DNA of 64,000 nt from Callaeas wilsoni (taxonomy: Eukaryota > Chordata > Aves > Passeriformes > Callaeidae), in assembly GCA_013398955.1 (NCBI GenBank), contig VWPU01009432.1, forward strand, positions 1 to 64,000, written 5' to 3'. Both the position numbers and the translations under genes were made by a program. The notes under the pieces were generated by a model. It was not told the DNA's origin. It ran no database searches and worked only from the letters and a program-made list of their open reading frames with translations. Below are positions 39,101 to 52,900 of the stretch, in pieces (the stretch's first letter is position 1; every line of letters starts with the position of its first letter).

Positions 39101-42100
39101 AGTTAATGGAACTTTCCAAAGTGAGAACAATGTGGAAAGGTTAAACAAACCAGACAATGAAACAATTATATAAAAATATATTCATTTTTAGCACATTGGC
39201 AAATGAATGCATTTAGCAAAGTATACCAGTCTCACAAGCTGCCTCTCAATCTGGACCTGTGGAGCTGAGAGAAAGCATTGCAGTGACGAGGAGAGAGACA
39301 GTGAGAAATCAAGGGTACATCTGCAGACAATGTGAACATGCTGTAAAACTGCTTTTAGATCTTAAGCCAGGTCAAGACTAATCCTATTGCTGATTCGGTT
39401 CTGTAGAGTCAGATAATAAAATCCACTATACTGATCAAAACAGAGAGGTACAGTTTGGTTCTTCTGTCACAGGACTGTCAAGGCTTGAATTCATACCTGG
39501 GATTTCATCCTTATGATAGGTCCTTTCCTTTGTTTTCCTTTGCTCCTGATTCGCATTGAATACGCCTCGCCAAAGAATTCAGGAAAACACTTTTTGATAT
39601 CTTTGAAGGAAATGGAGGCCAAGAAATCAGAAAATGCTTTGCTGTTTAGCTTTTAGTATTTATAAAACCAGGAAGCCATCACTTACGGGCTTGCCATCCA
39701 AGGGCTAAATAGACAGAGGAAGTCATGTTCTCACATTGTTAACAGATCAGTGGGAGGCACAGTAATGCATTTCACTAGTTAACATATTTAAAGACATAAC
39801 TTGTGTGCATGAGAGTTTTGATTTCTCAGTGTTGTAAACAGGGTGGCTACTATGCCCCTAAGAATATTATTTTTCTAAATCCTAAATTAAAAACACATGG
39901 GAAGGGAATAGGAGAGATTTAGCAAATTGAATCAGATGAGAGAAAACAGTGAAAAGTGCATAAAGGAAAAAATAATAGAAAACCTCATTAGTGAAACTGT
40001 AAACTAGCAAAAATGTGAGTTTCATAGAAACAACTAGAAGAGTATGCTAGGAGAACAATCTGCCTTTTAATTAAAGATGCCTTTTATTGAAAGCAATTTA
40101 GCAGAAGAAACTTTCCATGGGTTACAAGACACCTTCGTACTGACCCAGCAAGGTGAGGACATCTTGAGAGTGTCTTCCAGAGCAGGACTGGGCAAAGAGC
40201 AGCTGTCACCTGTGTCTCTGGTGACAACTTTCCCCCTGTTGTCCTTCAGGGGTTGCAGGTTGCCTCTCTTCAGAAGCAGCCACTAAAAACTTTAGTCAGG
40301 CTTAGCACATGGAGCAAGCAGTTTTGGAAGAAGAAAGAGACACAAGCAGTGTAAGAAGGAAGAATGTAGAAAAGATAACAAGAAGGCTAGTACAGCACAA
40401 TTTTTAAAGGAAAATGGAATTAGAACCTAACTGTTATTAACACACAAAAAAAAATTGAGAAAAAAAGCTTGTAGGGTGAGTGTGAAGAACTTCCATTAGT
40501 CAGAAATGTAAAGCAATTCTGAACTAATTGTTTAAGCACAAGAACATATTTTTCTACATGGTAGAAAATCTAGAAAATGTAGCTCCCTGTACTGGCTCTT
40601 GCCATCCTTGTGCCATAGCACGTACAGCTCAAAATGGACATCGTGTCAGTATTAGCCAAAGTCACTTTAACTTTTAAAGGGTTGGCCCAGAAAGTAGGAA
40701 TGAGACCTTAAAACCTTCCCTACTCTGGAAAATCTAGCTTGTTAACACACCAAGACTTCAGCAGAAGACCAATAAGGCTGAATAAAATCCAGTCCCTGTG
40801 GAAGAATAACAAGAGTAAATGTTCAGGCATCAGCATGATGCTGCTGAATGCAGATGCCAGTAGATGACTGTCTCTGATCTAGTCTAGCAATGTGTTGGGT
40901 AGGATAAGAAAAAAACCATCAGCAGGCTCATAGCTCCCCCCAGGCATACCCGGGGCAGAGATGGGTAAGTATGAGAAAAATCCAATGGAATCTGCTTTTG
41001 AGGCCTCATGGCAGAGCTCTGACAAACAGACTTTGTGTAAGTAAGTTCTTCTGCCTGAGTAATTGAAGAATGGCGGAGAAAGGTCTGCAGTTTGTAAAAT
41101 GGGAACAGGGAGACTGCAAATTACACCCTGTAACAAGAGATAACATTTTCCCTCTAAATACACTCTTCAATGTTACTTTTTCAGCTAACAGGCACCTCAT
41201 CTGGGATGTAATTAAAATTCCCCATTGTTTCCCAAATACTAGATACTTTATTTTCTTCTTTGTCTTTAGTTAGTATCAGCTATGAGTAAGTTACCTATCT
41301 CTGGTCAAGGAGCATAAAATGGTTATGCAAAACATGAATGGATAGGATTGTTTCAAGCCAATTACATCATGGATTAGGCAAACCGAAGCAAATCTATGAC
41401 ACTTACTATCTTGTATTCTTATGACACATCTCCTTGTCATGCCAGAAAATGTTGCTGAGCTTCCAGGGTCTGTGGGTTGCTGGAGCACAAATAACTCTTA
41501 ACCTCTGCCTTCAGCAAACCTTACAGAAAAGCTGGGATGAAAGGAGAGCACAGGAAAACTTCTGTCAACTGGAGCCTCCAACTTTTTGGCAAGCCAGTAT
41601 GAGCTCATCAGTACAGCCAAGTAACTGGACCAGTAGTAACAGAATCTTTTAGCATGATCAAGCCAACTTGAGAATTGAGAATTTGGACCTTCACGGCAAA
41701 TGTACACCTAATCCAAAAAAGTTGTTGCTTCTGCATGCTCCATTTAGCAGACTCTTTCCTACGATTTATTTTGTTTAAGTAAATGTCTATTTCACAAACT
41801 GAGCAGTAAGCCACTGTCTTCTGACTATGAAGACTGGTGTTATAAGTTTTAAGAGCATATCCTATGATGGATATATCTCATTAGTCTATATTTTATTGGT
41901 GACAGCTAACCATCAAACTCTGTAATAAATCTTGAAATACTGAATGTTTTAACTCATTGACTTCAGATGACATGTTCGAAACTTTGTGAATCACATCAAG
42001 TATTTATTTCCAAAGGGTGAGATTATAATTCAAACTAAATAGAACACAGAAGTAGTTTGAAGTCGGCCAGTTAAAACTACACTAGCAAGTAGTATGTGCA

Positions 42101-43365
42101 AGAAGGAAAAGAGTAATAGGATAAAAAAAAAGGTGGATTTGTGATGAATCTGGATGTGGGCATTATAAAGGGTCCTGCCTAAACAGAAGACACCAATTTG
42201 GCATTGAAGAAACATATTTGCATGAATCTTGTATGTAATCGGTTTCTAAAATATAAGACACATGTGTAGAGTAACAAATATAATCATAAAATTAAAAAAT
42301 TTCTGTGAAAAAATGTTGGAAGAGTTTGTGGTGTTTCATTGAGCAAAAATATTCAAGTACAGAAAAGGTCAGAAAAAGAAAGCAGACAACAGATTTACTC
42401 TCCATGTGCATTTATAATTGGATGAGATGTAACAGGCTTTTACAGCAAAAAATGATTTAGGTAAGACATTGGAAAATCTTTCTAACTAAATAAAGATGGG
42501 TAGGGGAATGGATTCCCATAATATTTCTAAGCATCTCCATCATTACAGTTTTGTAAGACTAGATTAGACAGACATTTAAGCTGATCTGTATAGACAGTTG
42601 TGCCTCAGAGGAAGGATGAAACTGTATGTCTTGAGACTCAACTGTGCCTACTTTTTTTTTTATTATGTGTAACCAGACTATTTTTTCTAACTGTATTTTA
42701 TCATTTGTATGTAATGCAGTGCCAAACACATTAATATAAGGCTGCTTAAAGTGTGTATGGAAATAAACTGATCAAACTAATTTTTATGTTTTTCCACTCA
42801 TTATGGAGCTATCATACTGAGGCAGAATACAAAATGGAGTGCGGCATGAATGCTTGCTATGAAAAAGCAAAAGAAAATTAAAAAGAAAAATATTAATCCA
42901 ATACATCCATTTGCAATGGAAGATGTTTTCTGGTAATAAAGCTTGCATTTTCACAGTACTCTTCTACTGGAGTTTCAAAGACCTTTCAGAAATTTTCTTA
43001 GCACCCCTGAGGCACTTTGGGAGGCAAGACCACAACTGTGCAGCTTCACATTGGAGACAGAAGCTCCAGTATGTCCAGGTCAAGTTCTAAAAGCTGCTGG
43101 CTCTCAGCAGGGCTGGGCCTGGACTCCTCCAGGTGTAGCTCATCCCCTCTCCCTTGTCATGCTCTCTCAACATCACTATCACTTGTCAACTTGCAGAAAT
43201 GTCTCATTGCTCTCACCAACATTTAAACATGGGATACCATGTTCTACAACAGGAATAAATGTTGATTTACTGCCCTTTCCTGAAGACCTCCACCAACACA
43301 CCTATACTGAGCAAATATCTATCAAGGATTTCTATAAGAGAAGGGGTAGTTGGTATTTATTAATA

Positions 43366-43465
43366 GCAAAAATAATATTTGTGTATATTTGGTATATTTG
43401 TATATAAATATACATATCATCATATAAAAATACACACAAATTTATATAAACAAATATTTTAAAAG
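43366..43465. repeat. AT-rich imperfect inverted repeat
   Basis: A left arm with TATTTGTGTATATTT and a right arm with AAAATACACACAAATTT are near reverse complements, with TA-rich sequence between. It may be a decayed microsatellite or a small hairpin; no terminal duplication was seen. Confidence 0.5.
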
Positions 43466-44553
43466 AAAACAATTGCATTCCTTTGATCTAGTGTCCTGCC
43501 TTCTCTCCTTAGGACAGAGATCCAGACAGATTTCATGTGTTTGTACAGCACGCTGAACCACAGAGTCATTGCTCTTGGCAAGCATCTCTCACTGACATTA
43601 AAAAAGAGTAATATACTGCACATTTGTGTCTTAATGCTACAGTCATATAATGCTGAAATCCTGAATTTGCACAGAGTTTATAGCCTTGACTTGGTGCTTG
43701 TTTAGGTACTTCAAAAAATAATTATTTAATATTGTTATTGTTTGACCAATTTACATGTCTGCTTTAAGTTAACAATGAACACTTGAGCCATGCAAATAAT
43801 TGTTGCTGTGTAAACGAATATTTCTCCATGTTCATATTATTTTCCTTCAACAAGTCCTCAGAGGTAAATACATTATAGTAAATCTGTCTGTTTACAGACA
43901 GCTGGACATCTATATAAATCTGTTAAATGTCTGTATAAAAAAGAAGTGGTTGTCTGCTATTGGGTAGATTCACTTTCTAAAAAACCTTAACTTTGCACTA
44001 ATATGCCTTTAACTGCCCTTTAATACTAAACTTTGTGTACCACTGTTAAAAGCAACAGCAAAAGGTATTTATACAATATAGGGAATAAACCCCCCAACTC
44101 TCTAATAATAATGACAATAACCTTAGCCAAGGATATTTCTCTATTTCTCTAAAATTAATAACTAGCTGGGGTTAATGGCCACTGGCTTCACCTTAGGCCC
44201 TCAATTAATCCCTGAACCTCAATTGTTATTACCTAATTGACTTAGTTTCATTTCATTTTAACATTTCAAAGTGATCTTCCTAAAATCACACTGACAGAGT
44301 AACGTGGTCTCTGTAGATATGCACTGACATGGTTTCAATACTGTTACTTCGCCTCCATACGCTTGCATTGACATTTCATTTTGCGTTGACATCACAGTGC
44401 CACATCTATGGATCTGTGCAGACGACATGCGATTGTTCACATTAGGTGAAAGCCTGGCCAGAAGCGAGGGCAGGCTGGCATCTTATGCAGGGACATGATG
44501 CCAGCTGAGAGCTATTAAGAATTACTGTTATAATTTTTAGCAATTGTTATCAT

Positions 44554-44582
44554 TGCAAATATGATTTGCATGTTTGTAAACA
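44554..44582. promoter_or_regulatory. POU-like palindrome next to a FOX-like site
   Basis: TGCAAAT (44,554-44,560), three bases ATG, then ATTTGCA (44,564-44,570) form a perfect inverted pair of octamer half-sites. ATTTGCAT completes a full octamer at 44,564-44,571, and GTAAACA (44,576-44,582) matches the forkhead core. A second octamer, ATGCAAAT, lies at 44,756-44,763. The motifs are seen; binding is inferred. Confidence 0.35.
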
Positions 44583-47500
44583 GAAGAAATATCAAATTTC
44601 ACTTGAAATCTTGCTGGCTTCCTTAAATAAACACAAAAAAAATCTTTTGACTTAGATCAACTTAAAGACCTAGCCTGAAAAATGCACCAGGTAATGTATT
44701 TAAAGAGCTTTTTTGGTATTACCACTTCATGCTTATTTGAGGCTGCAAACAAATTATGCAAATCCTGTGTGTTCAAATATCATCATATCAACAAAAGTAG
44801 CTGAATACTCTAAGATGCAACTCTAAACCAAGAAATCCTTATAAAAACAGGGCATCAAAATAGAGTCTTTTTATTATGTGGAAAAGTTTTTGAAAAGTCT
44901 TTTGCAGCTCTTTGATCCAGCTCTGGAATAATTTTGGTAGATTACTATTGTACGAAACCCATAATTTATAGTAGCTGACCTCAGCTGCTCTTTGTATAAC
45001 AGCCATATATGAAACAATAGCAGGAAAGTGAAAAATACAAGGGGAACTAAAACTGCTCTGTTTATTATGTAGCTCATAATTACATCTTCCTTATTTAATC
45101 TTTTGAATCCTGGCATGTTTTTAATAATACAGGTTCAATTAATATTTACTATACACAGGAGAGTTAGTTTTGAGTAACGCATTTAGACTATCCAAACTTT
45201 GTGTAACTTGTGACCTTTCCCTAACCCAAGCGAGGTCTATTTTATACAGATCATACTAGATAGACGGTTTCTCTATAAATGGTGAAGTTGCTGCCAAGCT
45301 CCCATTGTTAGCTAGTTCATTTTTCAACAGGCACACTTTAGGTTCCTATCACACCACTGTAAAGAGCGAGCCCTTGAGGTTTCTTCTTTTGTCAATGTAA
45401 TAAAAAGGTTATTTCTGAATAACTTGCAAATCCACAACAAATGGCCCTTTGTGACTTAGAACAACAAGATAGGAGGAATTTTTTGTTGTTATTTTTGCAG
45501 GCAGCCTCCCATTTTATTCTGTAATATTAAATCGATACTTGAGCCGCATTTGTTCTAATGTAATTTATCTCATCCTCGACATAACAAACCCATGTTTCTA
45601 ACAACTGTTTCCCTAGCTCAGTATTCACCCTAAACAGCAGAAGATCCCTTTAGAAGAAGCTATCTATCATAAGACTACATCAGATGAAGCAACACCAAGA
45701 ATCAAGTTAAATTCTGTGTACTTTTTGTTGACCCTTGAGGAGTTGCTATCAACTCTGATAAGTAACATCACCCTGTAGGATGTACAAGCTTTTGCCAGAT
45801 CGACTGTGATGTGGAAATGGGGAGAAAGCCATCTTTTCCACTTTGAACCAAGTAGAGTTTGGCACAGGAGGAAACCTAAACCTTTAACTTCAACAGATCT
45901 CCTTGCAGAAGTACTGCACAAACAAGGCATGAACTCACAGAAAGCAAGGCTCCTTAATGAAAGAGATGCTTTAACAGCTGAATTCCTAATATTGCCTTTG
46001 CCCATCTTCTAGTAGCACAGAGGCACTACTAACTTAGTCCTTTGTACAACTGTACTCTCAATAGAGGAGTGATTACTCTGCACTAAATGGCTCTGTTTGG
46101 TGAATACTCCCAGCCTGCAGAAATGACCTGTGTTTCATACCAAGAGTATGAAGAAGAGCATCACAATGGTTCCCCATTACAAAGACATGTGGAAATTTGA
46201 GGACAGTCTCCCTGGAATCTAGAGCTGCTATTTAAATTAGAGTAAGAGCAAAATTGCTTTAGATGGTTGGTCAGTTCAAATGCATACAGAAATGGAAACA
46301 GCACTCTTCAGATGTAGTAACAGCAACAGAAGCAGGTGGTAGAAAACATGGTAGAAAACTTTTCAAATAGGACACGTGAGCAAATGGGAGGATATTGAAT
46401 AAATAAAAGTGAAATGGTTAAAATAAGATGGGAAATTAAAAGGGGAGGATTGGCAAATGGAAAGAGGCATTAATAGTCTTTTGTAGTAGTCTAGATGGTG
46501 GAGAAATCCAAAAGCCAATAACCAGGAAAGAATGACTTTTTGAATGAGCAAATACAACAGAACAGGATGAAAACTATTCACGAACTACCAGTACTATTAA
46601 TGTAGTGAGGTAAGCACAATAAGACATTTGGTCCCTTTTCTTCAGCTTTAGACAAAAATTTTTCTGTTCTGAGCTGTCTTTAGGGAAAGATTATTAAACT
46701 CATATTAATAATGTGTCCCCAGAATACAGGAATGGTAAACCCCCCATTTTCTTCCTATACTAGAGTGTGTGACCCACCATTGCGTTGTTCCTCCTTTACA
46801 AGGAAGTTTTGCTTCCCTGCTCAATACAACTACATCAATTCCTAAAGCTCAGAACAGGCCTTATAACAGTGGTTGTATGAGCAGATGCTTGCAAGTCTAT
46901 ATATGCCAGTGAGAACATCATTCAGTTTTATGTTCACTTCTGTTTTCTGGCTTGGCATAATTCATTAGCACACTCTACAGAATACTCCATAAAACTGAAT
47001 TTGGTTTTAATGTTAAGGTTCTAATGGCCACAACATTATTTAAGAAAATAAAACCAAGAAAAAACCCACAAACAGCAGTGCCTCCTCTTTAATATTAAAG
47101 TTGATGTTTACATCTGATAAACAGAGAAAATAGCCAAATGAGGTTTTTTTTTGCAGTATACAAGTAGTAATAACAGAACAGTCCTTTTTTTTTTTTATGT
47201 TTTGCTTTCACCATTTAAAATAGTGACACAGCATAGTTTTTGTAGTGGCAAAACTTTTTTGATAGCATGCAATGAAATTAGTACAGTATATAGACTTTTG
47301 TGGCTAATTTCATCCTCATTCTAATACAAAGATTCTTTAAGTGGACAGTATATGAAGATGAGTTCAAAGCTCTGATTAAAGACAGCTGTACTGCTTTCCA
47401 ACCTGTTATGTCACAGCATTAGGTAGAGGAATAAATAAACAAATATAAGCCTAACCTGATTTATCTGTGTGTCTCCACATAAATTTGTTTAATGTAAAAA

Positions 47501-48779
47501 CAAATAAAGCAAAGCTTTGACGGAGGTTACCAGAATTTTCAACATCTGTGCAGATAAATTTAATTTATTCAAAAAGAAAAAGCATCATTAGCGTATCATG
47601 TAAAAGCTGATTTAAATGATTTCATACAACAAAAAGCATATGCAGTAGCTAAAACAAATTCTGTTTGCCTTTAAAACCCATTTCACTCAGACAACCATTA
47701 CTTCTGAATCTTCTACTATGATAATGTTCAGTTATTTCTTCTTTTTTATTCTCTTCTTGATTTTACACATTCCACTAACATACACCATAGTTAAAAGTCC
47801 GAGGGAGAGTAACACCCTGAATGTAGCTTGTGTGTAGTATTAGGCAGGTACATTCACAGATTGCTTCTGTGTGTCTTTATGGGCAAATCCTTAAAGCTGG
47901 TCAGGTGTAATAAGCTCAGCACAATACCTTAAATAGTCAAGCATAAATGAGTTACAGGCGTTTGAATTTTTTTTTTTAAATAAATCTCTTTAACACATTC
48001 AAACCCAGCAAAATATCTCTATACAACAATAACTCCCTATAGTGGAGCTATACTAGTTTATCTCTGCAGCAAGGGACAGATTAACAGAAGATTAAAGATA
48101 TTTTTTCTTGGAAATGAAAGATTAGTCAAAATGATAAATTTCTGTCTGAAACTTCCAAGAAAGTGTTAAGGTGAGAACTAAAAATTAAAAATACTGTGTA
48201 TGCATCTGAAAACTACAGCTGAAAAACTCCTGAACATGATTAATATCCTTTCCACTTAAGGCAAGACTTTAAAAAGTCTGCACATTATTTTTGAAAACAT
48301 ACAGGCGCACAAAGTATCACCTCAACTAAAAAAAGGTGATGAATATGCACTGTAATGTTTTAGAGACCCCTTCTTTCTGGAAAAGGTCATCAACTTGTGC
48401 TTTAGGGAAACTGTTATCACACTTTTAATTCTACAACAGAATCCATAGCCCTTCTCAGAAAATCTGAACATGATGAGCATACATGCAAATCTCTCACTGA
48501 CATTTTAAAATATTTTGTCCTTTTTGAATAATAGTTAGTAAGGAAAAGAGTATTGAAGTGTGTCAAGCCCAATAAGCTGCTGTCATTAAAAACTGTCTGA
48601 GAGCACAAACCTGAGACCCAATCTTGCCCCTCTGAGTGACGATATGAATGGAAAAAGAAGAGACTGAACGCAAAACTTCAAGCAGGGCTAACGCCCACCT
48701 CAATGAACTTCTGATCTTGGTGGTTCTAACAAGAAAACAAGAGAAAAACAAGGCTCTTAAAAGAAAACAAGTACACAGG

Positions 48780-49807
48780 AAACTTCTGTCCATTTGTGTG
48801 CTTTATTTGTCTTATGGAACTGATCCAGTATGAAGCACTGTTCTATCTTTTTTTTTAAATTCCCCTTCTTAAACACCAGGATGGTAAACTCCTTCAGAAA
48901 TAACCTAAATAGAGAGCTCCTGCACGTGTTCTTTTGGACTTCAGTGTGCCAGACATTTGCTACAGTACCTAGAGGGGTCAAGACAGATTCCTTCCTTAGT
49001 CAATTAAGAGAAAAATTCCTAGGTATAGATTCCCCGGGGGTGAGGGAGAGAAAAAGACAAAACACAGGTTATTTTTGAGTCATTAAAATACTTACTAAAC
49101 CTCCCCCAAACAACCCCCAAACTTCAGAGGCTTATATACATAAAATAAAACCTGTGTTCTTCACTTTCACCCCTCTCAAAATCCCCTAACTATTTTTTAA
49201 CTGTTAATTTGGGATTCCGTTTTTGATTTTAACAATCAGATCGTGACAAAACACATACACCAATTATTATCTCAAAATCTGATTATTTACTGTAACAGCC
49301 ATGAACCTCTCTTACCACTTGGGCTTTCCCAGCTTTGCATTATATTGTTTTAAGCCCCAAAACAACAGTCTTTACCAAATCTCCACATCACTGTAGGTGT
49401 TTTAGTCACATCACTAGCACATAGTGAATTCATAAAAAGCACTTAATTTTATAGGTGACTCTGTAACAGGGATAAGAACTGAAAGCTCCACCTTTCACCC
49501 TCTGCATTTTTGTCTTTGTTTAGAATGCTTGAAGAAGCCATCCGGAAGGAAGAAAGATTATAAGTATCTTGAAACTAGCTGTTTGACAGAGACAGAACTG
49601 CTGATAATGAGTGGGTTGTGTCTGTCTTTTTTGGCTGATCACAACAGAGGTCTGAAGCAAAACAGAAACTCTTGATATGTTTGTGTAAAGCAGCAGTAGC
49701 ATAAGGGCGGGCAGCAGGAGTTCAGCTGAAGTTCAGGGCAGATGCTGCCATTAGTTTACACTGCAGGAAAGTAAAATTGCTTCCGGATTTACCTCTTCCT
49801 CCCAACA
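48780..49807 (-). other. CDIN1: Probable CDIN1 3' UTR
   Basis: This stretch directly follows the CDIN1 stop codon on the minus strand. I found no AATAAA or ATTAAA on the minus strand between the stop and 48,807, so the UTR probably extends about 1 kb to the first canonical signal. The sequence is AT-rich and unique. A later polyadenylation site further left cannot be excluded, because more AATAAA hexamers occur on the minus strand near 47.6-47.8 kb. Confidence 0.45.
48802..48807 (-). terminator. Candidate CDIN1 poly(A) signal AATAAA
   Basis: The plus strand reads TTTATT, which is AATAAA on the minus strand, about 1.0 kb after the CDIN1 stop. Just beyond it in the minus direction the sequence is rich in GT and T (around 48,760-48,780), as expected of a downstream cleavage element. 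This is the first such hexamer after the stop. Confidence 0.42.
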
Positions 49808-49943
49808 TCAGCGCTGAGCCATGCTGTGTCGCAGAGTCACAATGTCAGTAGGGAAGCAGTCTTTTAGCAGGATACCACGTTCACGATGGCAGTCCAGCTC
49901 TTCAATAAATCCATACCAGTAGATGACTAATCCAGGGCCAAAT
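49808..49943 (-). CDS. CDIN1: CDIN1 last coding exon (C-terminal 44 residues plus stop)
   Basis: Reading the minus strand, an acceptor ending in AG at 49,945-49,944 is followed by one base that completes a split codon (Arg if the upstream exon ends in AG) and then 44 codons and TGA at 49,810-49,808. The peptide starts [12 protein letters not shown], continues through an [12 protein letters not shown] block and a CFPTDIVTL block, and ends in SMAQR. This matches what I recall of the C-terminus of CDIN1/C15orf41, including an exon boundary next to the Arg before FGPG; human ends slightly shorter. CDIN1 is a PD-(D/E)XK-fold nuclease-like protein that binds codanin-1 and is mutated in congenital dyserythropoietic anaemia type I. 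The exon supplies only the final strands and helix of the nuclease domain; the catalytic acidic and ESK residues are encoded by earlier exons not seen here. No frameshift or premature stop is visible, so the gene appears intact at this end. The upstream exons should lie beyond 64,000. Confidence 0.93.
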
Positions 49944-49965
49944 CTATCACACAAAAAAGAAAAAT
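49944..49965 (-). promoter_or_regulatory. Splice acceptor of the CDIN1 last exon
   Basis: On the minus strand a T-rich tract (TTTTTCTTTTTTG) precedes GTGATAG, and the AG ends at 49,944. The exon begins at 49,943. Its position fits the expected codon phase at the Arg-Phe junction of CDIN1, which fixes the exon start. Confidence 0.8.
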
Positions 49966-52900
49966 GAACGTATGTAACTGTGTTGGGGGAATTTTAATTT
50001 CCTACCCCTGCGATTCCAACACAAATCTGGTAATTTCACTGCAAAATTGGAGGGAGTATTTGACCTTCATTTAATTTTCAGATTTTGAATGTGCAATTGA
50101 TCGATGTCAATTCTACCTGCTGCCATGAATAAAAATGCTATTTAGAGACTCATAGAATCCACATCAGTTTCAGTTTTTTCTTTTGAATACTCTGCACATG
50201 TCAGTAAAAAATACCTATGTATTAAATACTAAATAACATTCAGTAGCTGTGATATATAGAGAAACCTCTTTTGACATGCACTCTGCTCTCTTGGATTTGT
50301 GTGTGAAGGCACTAAAGACACAAGGGTTTACACATGTCCCAGTAAATTCAAATTATAATACCATGAAGATAACAGTGAATCCTTAAATATAATCTCTACA
50401 ATGAGCTATTATTCAGGTAATTATTAACATAAGCACAATTCAGAAGAAAAAGAAAGTTTATGCTGTAATGTCTCTGAAATGTGCCTCAGAAATTCCTCAG
50501 ATACTGCTAACTCTTACTGATCCCCACTAGGCAATCTCAGGAAGTAGCCCCATGGACTATTTTACCCATCAGGAAGTTCAGACCTTCAGGCTGGGTTCAT
50601 AAAGAAGTAATCACTATCAATCACTGTGTACTGCGATATGTTTTGCACATCAGTTTCACGTTTTTCCTACTGAGAGCACTTAATTAAAGGGCAGCACTAC
50701 TTCTGGTGTAGTGTTGCAGGAATTTTACAGTGGAATCATAAATTATGAATGTTGGGTTAGTAAAAGGATGTCTAAAAACAGAACTGCTTTCTGTAGTCTA
50801 ACATTACAGCAGTCTGTACAACATTAGGCCAAAAAGCTTTTTCTTTCCTTGATTTATTATATGCTGTAGTGAACTTGCCAAAACCAACAGTGCAGGATGA
50901 GCTGTTAGGTACTGTCTGCACAAGAAAAAGTTCAATAGAATGTCATGTAATGGTTTATATGCAGAGTTGTACTCAGGACTCAACCAATATGGTAGCCAAT
51001 TTTTGTTAACGTTTAATTATAATAAATATGTGCTGGGCACGGTAACCTAAATGTCCACTGAGCAGACAATACAAGCACTCAAAGCCATGGGTAGTGCCAG
51101 ACTGGCTTCATGAGGGTGGTTTCTTTCCAACAATGCAGGGAAAACTCTATTTGATGTGCTCGTGTAATGGAATAGGCATCAAAGGAAGAAGAAACCCCTG
51201 CGGCTTCCTCCCGCAGTTTCAATTAGATGCGGTACTCTTTTGCCTGAAACTGCTGCAGAGCATTGTAACAATTTGGTCTGTGGCTACTACTCTTCAACCT
51301 CCAAGTGGCCACAGTTCAGTGGCAGAGTAAATTACCCCTCAGCACAGCTGAGGCCACACTGGCAAATATGCTTTTTGCAACTGAAAGGTGATATTGAAAA
51401 GTTGAAAGGTTAAAACTCTGACACATCTGGTTGTACTAGGTAACATATCCCAACACGTTTGGCAATGAATACAGCACAGACTAAAAAGTGGCTAATACGA
51501 AGGACAATGCTGCCTATACTCAATTCCTAAGTTTTTTTTCTGGCTAGTCAACAACTTCAGCTTCTATGGACTTCTTTCAGTTGTCCTTTGCTTAAGCTCC
51601 TGCAGGGCCAAAACGTGCAGAACCTCACTGTACCCACAAGTCTGGAGACCCAAGCAGGGGCGAGGGGCCAAGGCAAGCGAGGCCAAGGACTGATGCTCAC
51701 AGCCTCTGGTGAGAGACAGCAGCTTGCTGATCCAGGAGAGACCCCTACTTTTGTCACTTCACAGACTATGTATCCATTCCCGCATCAAGCAAATATAGAA
51801 TTGGGTAATTGGGTGGGGATGTACTTACGTACTAACCAAAATTATTTTAAAAGCAAAAATCCCCAGAAGATAGGGAGCAGACCTTACCTTTCTAATGGGC
51901 TATTTTGTGCAAGGCAGAAGGTATGAAATGTATGCAAGTAGTTACTCATTATGAGCACATGTGCCAGGTAGAATCCTGATGCTAATGAGCAGCTGCTCAC
52001 CCCAGTTTTGAAGGGCTCATTTTGCTGTATGGCAGTCTGAACCCCCCATCCACCAAAAAATGCATGTGGCACTGTGCTTAAGTAATTAGTTTAGTTATTT
52101 TTTGAAACTGTAATTTTAAATAAAATTACTATTTCGAGAAACCTCAAAAGGCTAATTTATGTCTTGTGAGCAAATCACCTCAGCTCAAGCACAATTTTTG
52201 AGCTCCTTAAAAAACTATGTTTGGAAATACCAAATTTGATAATAAAATTGTATACAAGAACATCTGCAGACTGTTAATGGCAGGAGCAAGCACATCTTTA
52301 GCATGAAAACATCCATCAATCCTGCTTCTGACTGTGGTGTTACAGCAAAACTGCCCTGTGCTGTCTAGGTTGCACTTTTTCAACGCTGTTGTGTCATTCG
52401 TTCTATTACAGCTCTATATCACAAAGCTCATGTGTATGATCACATAAAAACCCATGCCATACTTTTGTTTACTGCACTTAAGTGCAGTACTTAAGACCAA
52501 AATTAACTTGTTGGCACATTAAGCATTTGCCACTGATTATCAGAACTCCTGCTGCTAAGTGCTAATTTCTCTCTCATTAACGCCCAGAGTTGGCAAACCA
52601 CAAACAATGCCACTGGTTAATTACTGCTGCCTTAATTTGAAAAGACACTTAACCTTTTTGTGTAAGGGGATGAGGTAGGGAAGTGTAACCTAAAAGTAAG
52701 AACCATACTTTTTCATTTGACTTCTTCCCAAGTGGAGATATGACACCCTGAGGAATGAAAGTCAGTGCTGTGAATTACAAAGTAAAGCTACAAATTGATT
52801 TATTGTATCAGTCGTAACATTGAGAAAATTAAGTGACTGACCGTGGTTTACACAGGAGAATGAACTAAAATGACAGAATGCATACTTGGTATTGCTATGG

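Larger units (their letters stand above)
33173..48779. other. AT-rich interval between LTR and CDIN1 3' end, no supported gene
   Basis: About 15.6 kb, almost free of recognisable interspersed repeats. A small CpG-containing patch lies at 34,340-34,440. The 44,090-44,770 part is dense in POU, FOX and homeodomain-type motifs. No coding exon was recognised; open frames at 35,570-35,941 (minus) and 42,943-43,407 (plus) lack splice or family support. Confidence 0.5.

Noticed and set aside
42943..43407. 154-codon plus-strand frame
   Set aside because: No domain, no splice context, and its end runs into an AT-rich inverted repeat.
1..48779. Search for MEIS2 exons (homeodomain WFINARRR, C-terminal GQWHYM)
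   Set aside because: No match on either strand; MEIS2 is inferred only from synteny and lies outside if present.
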